In this document: one piece after another, positions 54,301-64,000 of the stretch
Numbering within the stretch: position 1 is the first letter of the stretch
How the letters are laid out: each line of letters opens with the position of its first letter
Source: Arabidopsis thaliana
Lineage: Eukaryota > Streptophyta > Magnoliopsida > Brassicales > Brassicaceae
Direction: 5' to 3'
NCBI RefSeq assembly: GCF_000001735.4
Contig: NC_003070.9
Span: 25,405,971-25,469,970, forward strand
DNA length: 64,000 nucleotides
Translations under genes and position numbers: made by a program
Notes under the pieces: generated by a model
What the model was told of the DNA's origin: nothing
The model's database searches: none
What the model saw: the letters and a program-made list of their open reading frames with translations, nothing else

Positions 54301-56466
54301 CCACTTTCTGGACTACCAATAACCTTATGACGTTGGTAATTCTGATGGAGCTAAGAAGAAAATAATTATTTACCTACAAAATACCGTCCACTTTCATCAG
54401 ATTTCGCAGATGACATGAGTTTGGTGGGTGAACTAGAAATGGATGTCCCCAGTTTAAAAAATATTGCTTGATTGATTTCTTTGTGACACAAATGGAAAAA
54501 TATTATTCTAGGTCAACAAAATAATGTTATTAGGTCTAGTATTTCCCCTGTGTCAGGACTCAAGAGTTGTATCTTGTATGAGAAAAAAATCGTTTGATAA
54601 TTAAGTTACTACGACTTAGACTCTAAAGCAAAAGGGGAAATCATATACACTATATTAATGAAGCTTTAGATAACGATTCGTCTTTTGTGTCTATATCAGA
54701 AAAGAATCATAGATTTTAATTTCAGGACAAACTATTATTGAAGTAAAAAGGGTGTTTGTCATGGTTAACTTACTTTGTCAGCTCACAGGTTGCTGATTTT
54801 GGTCTTTCTCGCATCAAGCATGAGACGTACCTCACTACAAACGGAAGGGGAACGGTACTTTACATAGACTCTTACTGAATTGATTCCTCCTTTTTTTTTC
54901 TTTTTTTTAATGAAATCAGATATCTCAGGATGAATTTCATTGCTTTTTTATGTTCTGTAGCCTCAATGGATGGCACCAGAAGTTCTTCGAAATGAGGCTG
55001 CTGATGAAAAGTATTTTCTCACTCTCTACTTATTGGTTATTGTTTGTTGTAGCTTTCATCTATAACGATGCTCTTCCTACTCTTTAAATGGCAGGTCTGA
55101 CGTTTACAGTTTTGGAGTAGTACTATGGGAGCTTGTGACAGAGAAGATCCCATGGGAAAATCTAAATGCTATGCAGGTATAGTTTCCGCTTTAATGGAAA
55201 AAATGCAATTGGTCTCCAAATGAAAAATAGACTAGGGAATATGAAAGTGACCATATCTTACTTAAAGATATACAAGGCCATATTAGTCCTAGTAAGAATC
55301 TCAACGTTACTAACTACTGTAGCTAATTGGTCGCTACTCGCTATTAATATGCATCTAGTTTCCATCTATCCTATAAAGTAGATGTAATCAGTTTAGTATG
55401 TTGGAAACTATACTACCCATTTGGCTATTTTGGGTCAAATTAAAAAGTTATGTTTTGCGACATTTATACCAATTAGAGGACTTGTTTCCATTGCAAAACA
55501 TCTGTTCTGTTTAAGAAAGTTTGCCTTTTCTGTCTCCTCTTAATTCCTGTATGTAAATTATATGCCCACACAGTAAAACAAATATGAAGAGAAGTCTATT
55601 TATAAACTTGCAGGTGATTGGAGCCGTGGGGTTCATGAACCAGAGGCTGGAAGTCCCAAAAGACGTTGACCCTCAGTGGATTGCTTTAATGGAAAGCTGC
55701 TGGCACAGGTACATAAATCATATTAAACATTACATATACCTTGCTAGAGGAAAATAGCCTCACTAATGATTCGGTACAAAATTGGTTGCATATAGGAGGG
55801 ACCAAAACTTGGTCTCCTAAACATCTCGTCATATGCCATGCTCTGATTTTCTGCTGTAGCTGAACTAAACCTGATGTTTTGTGTCATCAATGAACATAGT
55901 AAAATAACCATAAATGTAGAAATGTTGCAAACCCTAGAATTTGGAATTTGTAAGATTACTGTTTAGGAAACCTTGAGTAAACAAAAGTTCGAGAAAACAT
56001 TTACTTTGCACTCCAATCCTTTAATTTCCATGGGTCCCAAACACATACTATTGAAGGCTTCAATTACTAGTGTAAAGACTTTCAAGGTCTATGCTTTGTT
56101 GAGTTGAAAATTTTCCACAGATTCAGGGCCCATAAAAAGGCTCATGTTTGATACAATTATTGTAAGTTTGGTGTCAGATCTTGTATACTTTTCTTTCAAC
56201 CGACACCACTGTATTGATATATACTGATTTGCCTTCACAGTTTACTTAAGTAGTAAGTGACTTAGTCTCGTAAACTTTCTCTACTTTCGTTTAGTAAATG
56301 TCGCAGCAGCTAATGTGGGTTAAGTAATTTCTGCAGCGAACCGCAATGTAGACCATCGTTCCAAGAATTGATGGACAAATTAAGAGAGCTTCAAAGAAAG
56401 TATACTATACAGTTCCAAGCAGCTCGTGCTGCATCGATAGACAACTCTTCTCTCAAGGAAAAATAA
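51375..56466 (+). CDS. PAS-domain Raf-like (MAPKKK-type) protein kinase
   Basis: Thirteen exons join in phase to 765 residues: 51375-51751, 51955-52405, 52485-53142, 53276-53316, 53431-53499, 53757-53857, 53966-54044, 54175-54273, 54789-54854, 54961-55010, 55095-55176, 55614-55708 and 56337-56466. The N-terminus is a coiled coil ([20 protein letters not shown]). A PAS domain follows at about residues 108-215, with [20 protein letters not shown] and [21 protein letters not shown] long Ser/Asn-rich linker comes next. The kinase domain starts near residue 487 ([20 protein letters not shown]). It has the VAVKVF Lys, [16 protein letters not shown] and [12 protein letters not shown], so it should be active. 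This is the group C Raf-like family; a hypoxia- or ligand-sensing role for the PAS domain is inferred. Introns 8 and 11 are the longest internal ones and hold nothing recognised. Confidence 0.94.
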
Positions 56467-59400
56467 ACCCAACGAGCAGAGAATCTGAATATGCATTTCG
56501 CGATCAACACAACAAAAGAAGAAAGCTCAATGAAGAAATGCAATAAAGAAAAGCAGCTAAAGCAGACTTTGATATGCTCTCTCATTGCGTGAGAGAGGCA
56601 TTCTTTATATGGAGTTCAATTCGAAATCGTCATGTGATGCGATGCGAGCTACAGAGGTTATACATATGTAATTGTTGTGCCAATCTATTTATGTAATTCT
56701 TAACAGAGAGAGAGAGAGAGACAGACCCAGTTTTTAAGAATAGTCTGTACATGTAACAAACGAGTAAAAACCAAGATTTGTAACCCTGATTTTTAGTAAA
56801 TATTGTCACATTTATTTGGATCATACATTGTTATTGTTCGTGAGTTTTGATTTGGGTTATTTATTTCTTATCCAAACACGTCGTGGCGTAACTCAATATA
56901 AAACCTTAACATAAATCTGTGACAATCTGCAAGTCATGAAGATTTTTATGTTGACTACAGAGACATTTTTTGTTCCTTGTTGGTGTAAGATTGGATAAGA
57001 TGTGTGTATTCAGCAACACATGAGACATTATTGCTTAGAATCTTATTTTTGAAAAAGAAAAAAAAGAAGCTATGAATCTTCACCGCTGTCGGTGTTAAAA
57101 TGTGTGGGAACCAATCCGACCCGACCAATTACGCAAATGGCACGACTATTTTCAACTCCTTTAAATGGTTTTTATTTACAAATTATGCTAATATATAACA
57201 TGTGTGGCTTTTGAGGTGGTGTGACAACTAGCGCATACCAAAATAGAACAACCAACAAAGTACAAAGTTATAACTTTTAAGATAGGTTCTAGCTAGACGA
57301 GTCAAGTGGTCGGCCTTATGAGTTGCTACAAAATTGTTTGGACTAGGCATCTGTAATACCTTATCTATCCAGTTGTTCGGACCATTGTAATATTGGGCCA
57401 AATACCTATAGAGACTAGTCGGAAGAACCATAAATATTAAACAAGTACTGTTTGAAGTTCTATGGTTCTCCTAAACTTAGTTACATGTGGTGTTAACGGG
57501 TTTCCTATAAACCACGATATATATGACGCTAAGTGATTCGTCCAATCATGAGTGACAATTTTTAGCTAAAACTATTTGCATGTTGGGTGGAGCATGATGA
57601 TGTATGCGCTATTCTTCACTCACTTGCTATTCTTAGGGAGACTAATGTTGGTTAACCGGATTATCATAAGCAATAATCGGATCTGTCATGCGCAAACAAT
57701 GGTAGAATTTGCTTCGTAGTGGACAACCATTGCAGATGATGTTTGTGAATAGTCATCTTTAGAATTGTCTTTGCCACTACCACGAGTTTAATTTTCATTT
57801 CGTCGCACCCCATTTTGTACGCTTGTTCGGATGGTTGCTTTAGTCAAGTAGACTCCAGCCCTAAGTGGATAGGGGCATGGGTTTGCTCCTGAGGGGTGAA
57901 CAATGTTGGAACAGACTTGGAGGCAATTTGTGATACTATTGGAGCCTTTTTCTGCTCATGTTATTAAAGCTAAAAATTGTAAAACTAAATATTAGTTTTT
58001 GTCCAATATTATAATTTTCTCAGATTAAATTCTTTTTTTTTTAGAATTACATAAAACTAAACCATATATACATGATTATTAAATATTTTTCAAATAGTAA
58101 TTTTTTTGAAGATATGATAAATTTTCATACTCTACATGCTTCCAAACAACTTAAAATCATCCACATATCCATTTATCTCCTTCACAAGGAAGACAGCAAA
58201 TTTGGCGAAAACTAAATAAAGAAAATACAAGATCTATCTATCTTATAAGACAGTACCAAAATCCAGCTCAGCTCCAATCGTGGAGGATCTCTAATCGGGA
58301 CAAATGGATCCCACAGCCACAAAGGGACCATCCAAAGCAGGCATTGTCGGCCAGACACCCACTCGGGTTACATTAACATTTAAAATCAAATAAAATCACA
58401 AATCTCTTCTTCTTTCACACGTAGAGTTGACATCACGACAGGAACCTATCATGCAATCCCCAAAACACCCTTGGTCTAACCACGTTTATATCCATAATGC
58501 CATTGGCCCCTCTAGCCCTCGTCGTTCGTGGTCACTGATTGATCCAAGACAGTCTCTCGTCACACTCATTTGTCGACAATACCGGACCGGAGCCGTGACG
58601 GGTTTTATATTTGTGTTCCCTCAACCACTGGTGCTAGTTTGGGAGTTTAAACGAACCGACTCTGACAAGTCATGGGACATTGTTGTTTGTATCATAAGTC
58701 TTATGTTTTTTAACTTGAGCCATATATATCTTTGGCTCTATCAAAAGACAAACAATTTATATATATTTATTCTTTGTTCACCTTCATTTCAACTCATATT
58801 TCTCCTCATTTGGTAATAAAAACAAATATCAGCTTTCGTCTTTCTTCTACATCTTTCTCTTTGTAACTTCGTTTTTGGATAATTGAGGAATTTCGGGCCG
58901 ATACATCTTTTCATCGGACGAATTCCTTCTCAAGAAAGTTTTGAACCATAGTTTATGGAAGATAAGCTTTTTTCGGAAGAAAACAACTACCAATAGAGCT
59001 ACATACGCTTGATCATTGTAAGTTTTTTTCAAAAAAATCCTTAACATTCAAACAAAATGATTTTTATTGGATTTTTTTGGTTCATGATGATATTTATCGA
59101 CTGAAGCATTGCACCCAAATTGGAATGCTTTTGATCTTAAATCATCCAATAAATGTTGTGTTGGGGAAGCTTAATTAAGAAAAGTGATAGTTAGATATCT
59201 TTCTTTAAACCCAAGACTTGTACTACGATTGAGACATATATTATTACTCTGTTTATTTTCTTTTCAATATAGACTTGTGATAAAATTGGAAACCTCGATG
59301 ACATGAATCAAAGGAAACGGAAAGGTTATATATTATTATATATAAGTTTGATGGCTCATATTTTTAATTAAGATGGAGCACATAGATAAGATAACTCCAC

Positions 59401-61766
59401 TTCAACTGTTAAAAGCGATCCAACCATCAAATATAGGACCTATTTCTCTAGACGACTATATAGTTAATGTTAGGCTCCCTAACTTTTTAGTCTTGACCAG
59501 AGTCACATAAATCTATCTTATATCATGCAGATATATTTGTTTCTTTTATCAAGAAAGGGTAAAATGCAATCTGCATTATTTCAGTCAAAAGTAATTATTT
59601 GTATAGAGATATGATCAAGTTTAACATTGTGTCTTTCTTTGAAAAGTAATCCACTCTCAATGATTTGCTGTGAGCATGCCTCCACTTTTCTCAAACAATA
59701 CTAAGCATAGATGGGTAATTCGGTATTTTCCTCTATATTTTATATCTTCAAACTAAAATGTGAGAAAGATTTATCCTTCGCATTTCCTTAGTGATGAATA
59801 TATATGCATACAACTCTATTTGCTTATAACATTTATAAATGCATATTTTTCCCCCTACTTTCTTCATAAATGTGTACACTCATTAAAGACTATACGAAAA
59901 AGAGGTTATTGTCGATTTCATTGTCGCACTTTGATATTATAACCCCTTTTGATAAGATGAGGTTGAGGTGTATGGACTATATGGCTGCTTAAAATTCAAT
60001 CTTCCCTTTTTAATGATTTAGTTATATTTTATTGGTTTATCTAAGAAAATAAAAAGTAATTACATGAAATGTCAAATGTATTTAAGAGGTAAGAACGATG
60101 ACAAAATAGTAAATTAGGAAGAAAACGGAAATGGCAAATTAGTCTCCCTTCTATGACTTGGACGTAAACCGATGTGGACCATGCAATTTCATTATAGAAC
60201 AATAATATTATTATAGAACAATTTACACTCTCGCTCATGTCATGTCATTTTCATAAATATATACATGTAATATATCACCACTCAAATAAATATATATCAC
60301 GTTTTTCTGTTTAGTTGGTTATATATTTACATAATGAATTGTATATTTATACATTGTTCACAATAATATCACTTGCTATGATTATTATGAATAGCATTGC
60401 AGTAAATATCAGGTTGAATTTTGAAAATGAAGTCATAAAAGAACAATAAATTCAGTGAACCCAATAGATGTAAGAAACCTGTATTAAATGCCAAATTCAA
60501 CTTTATCAAATCATATATTTTAACCATACATTACTCCACGTTATAAATCTATCAATAATCATAAGTCTTTTTACAATTTTTCTAGGTATGCAAACCATTA
60601 CTTATCATGTCTTACCATGCAAATTATATATTACGTTAAACCTAAAAGCCAATGATTATTCTTTAACAAAAAGTAAGAATTTGAATTTATGAGTTACCTT
60701 GTAGTTATTTTGCAAAATCGACACATAAAAATAACACCAAATAGGAAGAAGTGTGAAAAAATATGGAGAGGCAATGATGAGGAAGATAGAAGGTGGGGAA
60801 TGAGCAGAAGCACGTGGGATTGGTGATTCTCTTTGCACGCTGGTGAATAGCCTAAGCACCATTTCTTTACCCCCAAAAATACAAAACAAAATAAAACACC
60901 AGCAAAATTAATAATAATATTATTATTATTTTTATATCAACAAAATCCCTACCTAGAATTTAATAAAATATAAAAATAAAAACTTACATAAAACAAGAAA
61001 AACAAAGAAAAGTTGTAAAGTAGATCGCTCTGTTTTCTTTTGTTTTCTGATCTCTCTTTAGTCTTTGAATGATTGGTGAAGAGTGTTTTCTGGGAACTTG
61101 CCTTAAGCTATAGCTAGAAAGATACACAAAGATATATCCATCTCAAAGCTCCTGATGTGAAGAGTGTTTGTTCTGTTTTTCTAATCCAAGTGAGTTTTTT
61201 TTCTTCTTCATTTTCTGGTTTTTGCATGGGAATTGAACAACATACTTTGTTATATTTTGTTTTCTTTTGTGACTGATGGAACTTTGGGTGGGTTGTGATG
61301 TGTAATGTATGCTGATGATAGTATTATCTAAAATTTCAATCTTCTTTATCTTTTTTTCTTTTGTTGCATTGATTTTGATTCTTTTTGTTTGTATGTCCAT
61401 ATCAGATTGGGTATAAGGAATTTGATTGAATGGACATGAACTTTTCTTCTGGTGGCCTCTGTTTTTCTGGGTTTCTTTCTTTTTTTTTTTTCCCATATAT
61501 CTATATATCTAACTAAATCACTCACCAGTCACCACAATGACAAATCCTCTATAGAAAAGAAAAAAAAAAATCTGATTTTTTTCTCCTAAGAAAAAAAAAA
61601 AACTCTCAGACAACATTTTGATTTGTTTTTGTCTCAACTTGGAAACAGGAGATATTGTCCGGAACTGTTCTTCAGTGTTTGGTGTCTTAGAAGAAAGAAA
61701 CACTTTTGGAGCATTATGCATAGGAGTTTCTGAAGATTTCAAGCTAATTACTATCATTAATCAGCT
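56467..61766. other. Large intergenic region plus NPH3-gene leader
   Basis: This is the 3' UTR of the kinase gene with a GA run (about 56,704), then 4 kb without a supportable gene. 57,200-57,960 is less AT-rich and may be a worn retroelement remnant. A 129-codon frame at 58,427 begins at a non-ATG codon and has no recognised domain. From about 61,000 the sequence is leader-like, with a probable 5' UTR intron at 61191-61648 (GTGAGT to ACAG). Confidence 0.5.
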
Positions 61767-63918
61767 ATGAAGTTTATGAAACTTGGATCTCGTCCTGACA
61801 CTTTCTACACTTCTGAAGATTTAAGGTAAAATAGTAATTTCTTAAAAGTAGTAAAATCTTTGGCCATAAATGTTGAGTTAAAAAAAGGCTAAAAATTGTT
61901 TGCTTGTTGCAGATGTGTGTCCTCTGAAGTTTCCAGTGATTTTACTATTGAAGTGTCAGGAAGCAGATATCTTCTTCACAAGGTACTAAACCCTTTCTTG
62001 TACTTGGAAATGATTTTTTTTTCTTCAGTTTTAGAGTTTATTTGAATGGTCATCTTCTTGTTCTGTAGTTTCCACTGCTCTCAAAATGCTTGAGGCTTCA
62101 AAGAATGTGCTCTGAATCTCCAGAATCCATCATCCAACTTCCAGAGTTTCCAGGAGGAGTGGAGGCCTTTGAGCTCTGTGCCAAATTCTGCTACGGAATA
62201 ACGATAACTATCAGCGCGTATAACATCGTAGCAGCGAGATGTGCAGCAGAGTATCTTCAGATGTCAGAGGAGGTTGAGAAAGGTAACTTGGTGTACAAGC
62301 TTGAAGTTTTCTTCAATTCTTGCATCCTTAATGGATGGAGAGACTCCATAGTCACACTTCAGACCACGAAAGCGTTTCCTTTGTGGTCTGAAGATCTCGC
62401 TATCACTAGTAGGTGCATTGAGGCCATAGCCTCTAAGGTTTTATCTCATCCATCCAAAGTGTCTCTCTCACATAGTCATTCTAGGAGGGTTAGGGATGAT
62501 GACATGTCTTCTAACAGAGCTGCTGCTTCGAGTAGAGGATGGTGGGCTGAAGATATCGCGGAGTTGGGGATAGATCTTTATTGGAGGACTATGATTGCTA
62601 TTAAATCCGGTGGCAAAGTACCCGCTAGTCTTATCGGTGATGCTCTTAGAGTTTACGCCTCTAAATGGCTTCCTACTTTACAAAGAAACCGGAAAGTAGT
62701 CAAAAAGAAAGAGGATTCTGACTCAGATTCGGATACCGATACTTCATCGAAGCATAGATTGTTGTTGGAGTCCATTATAAGCTTGCTTCCAGCTGAGAAA
62801 GGCGCGGTTTCTTGCAGTTTCTTGCTTAAACTCTTGAAAGCAGCCAATATCTTAAACGCATCAACGTCTTCTAAGATGGAATTAGCAAGAAGGGTAGCTC
62901 TTCAACTAGAAGAAGCAACGGTTAGCGACTTGTTAATACCTCCAATGTCATACAAATCCGAATTGTTATACGATGTGGACATTGTCGCGACTATCTTGGA
63001 ACAGTTTATGGTCCAAGGACAGACTAGTCCACCAACAAGTCCTTTAAGAGGTAAAAAGGGAATGATGGATAGAAGAAGAAGATCTCGTTCGGCGGAGAAT
63101 ATTGATCTTGAGTTTCAAGAAAGTAGAAGATCATCCTCTGCTTCTCATAGCTCAAAGCTTAAGGTAGCTAAGCTTGTGGATGGATATCTTCAACAGATTG
63201 CTAGAGATGTGAATTTACCGCTCTCAAAGTTTGTTACTTTAGCTGAAAGTGTCCCTGAATTTTCAAGACTTGATCATGATGATCTCTATAGAGCCATTGA
63301 CATATATCTCAAGGTTCAATTCTCATCCTTGTTTAGACTAAATGAATATTAATCTTTGCGACTTATCTAATTTATGTTTTGACATTGTTGTTGTAGGCTC
63401 ATAAGAATTTGAATAAATCAGAAAGGAAGAGAGTTTGTAGAGTATTGGACTGCAAGAAACTATCAATGGAAGCATGTATGCACGCAGCGCAAAACGAGAT
63501 GCTTCCGCTTAGAGTAGTGGTCCAAGTCCTCTTTTACGAGCAAGCACGAGCCGCTGCAGCTACGAACAACGGTGAAAAGAACACGACTGAACTTCCTAGC
63601 AACATCAAAGCACTCCTAGCAGCACACAACATCGACCCTTCTAATCCAAATGCAGCCGCTTTCAGCACGACAACAAGTATCGCTGCACCAGAAGATCGAT
63701 GGAGCGTCTCGGGTCTCAAATCACCTAAATCAAAGCTATCAGGTACACTGAGAAGCAAGCTAGCTGAAGATGAAGAGGTAGACGAAAGGTTCATGAATGG
63801 GGACGGAGGAAGAACTCCGTCTCGGTTTAAGGCTTTTTGTGCAATCCCTGGCCGTCCTAAGAAGATGTTTAGCAAGCTCTTGTCCATCAACAGAAACTCA
63901 AGCGACAAAAACTGTTAA
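61767..63918 (+). CDS. NPH3/RPT2-like (BTB plus NPH3 domain) protein
   Basis: Four exons (61767-61825, 61913-61982, 62069-63313 and 63397-63918) join in phase to 631 residues. The N-terminal BTB domain includes [30 protein letters not shown] and [14 protein letters not shown]. The NPH3 domain starts at [20 protein letters not shown] and continues through [29 protein letters not shown] and [20 protein letters not shown]. It includes the conserved [17 protein letters not shown] near the end, whose Tyr is the hallmark of the family. The C-terminal tail is basic and Ser-rich. NPH3-like proteins act at the plasma membrane as adaptors for phototropins and AGC kinases, and as substrate receptors for CUL3 ubiquitin ligases. 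The start is the first ATG of a small first exon. Confidence 0.94.
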
Positions 63919-64000
63919 AACAAAATTGTTATTTAGGTATCGTAGAGTAAAAGAAAGAAAAATGTTTAAACCTATTTACTCTCTGTATAACTTCATCTAA

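Noticed and set aside
57180-57960. Possible RNase H-like retroelement remnant (CSDGCFSQVDSSPKWIGAWV)
   Set aside because: The match to the RVT_3 pattern is short, interrupted by stops and lacks flanking catalytic blocks; I could not support it beyond a note.
58427-58816. 129-codon plus-strand frame
   Set aside because: It begins at a non-ATG codon, has no recognised domain, and shows low-complexity hydrophobic content typical of AT-rich spacer.
1-64000. CRISPR arrays, operons, prophage or bacterial-type mobile elements
   Set aside because: The window is a plant nuclear genome with spliced genes; no regularly spaced repeat-spacer array was seen.

Overview
The window is nuclear DNA of a flowering plant, almost certainly Arabidopsis thaliana or a very close relative. 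The evidence is AT-rich intergenic DNA, short GT-AG introns, compact genes, and spliced products that I recognise as Arabidopsis proteins in their known chromosomal order. From memory the gene order fits the bottom arm of chromosome 1, around At1g67760 to At1g67900. Locus names are recalled, not looked up. Exon boundaries were derived by hand from open frames, GT/AG sites and phase, and the lengths given are from those models.

Layout, left to right. A broken CCT-epsilon chaperonin copy lies at the left edge (minus). Then come the Mei2-like RNA-binding gene TEL2 (plus), the embryo/endosperm peptide gene CLE8 (minus, between two copies of a ~200 bp direct repeat), a zf-4CXXC/CDCA7-type plus DDT nuclear protein (plus), a 63-residue membrane protein (minus), a sieve-element-occlusion gene (minus) and a copine/RING ubiquitin ligase of the RGLG family (minus). 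A decayed GDSL-lipase fragment follows. Next are the plastid sulfur-transfer activator SUFE2 (plus), a PP2C phosphatase with an internally duplicated N-terminus (plus), the GDSL-type alpha-fucosidase FXG1 (minus), the chloroplast sensor kinase CSK (plus), a DUF707 membrane protein with a GC-AG intron (plus) and a small RING-H2 protein (plus).

From 37.2 to 45.3 kb is the least ordinary part. It holds a tiny His-rich DUF761-like gene, two small glycine-rich paralogues starting MLD, and a two-exon relative whose second exon is a 24-bp minisatellite coding for a His/Met/Gln/Gly repeat. All lie in partly repeated, rearranged ~1.6 kb blocks that also contain orphan promoter-like copies. This looks like a young, lineage-restricted cluster. 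A decayed NYN-domain nuclease copy follows at 46.7-47.3 kb.

The right end carries a GT17 N-acetylglucosaminyltransferase-like gene (minus), a 13-exon PAS-domain Raf-like protein kinase (plus) and an NPH3/BTB family gene (plus).

The genes belong to unrelated pathways: chaperonin, RNA binding, peptide signalling, phloem, ubiquitin, Fe-S assembly, cell wall, plastid redox signalling, Golgi glycosylation and phototropin-type adaptors. There is no operon-like cooperation. The only functional grouping by position is the tandem glycine-rich cluster.
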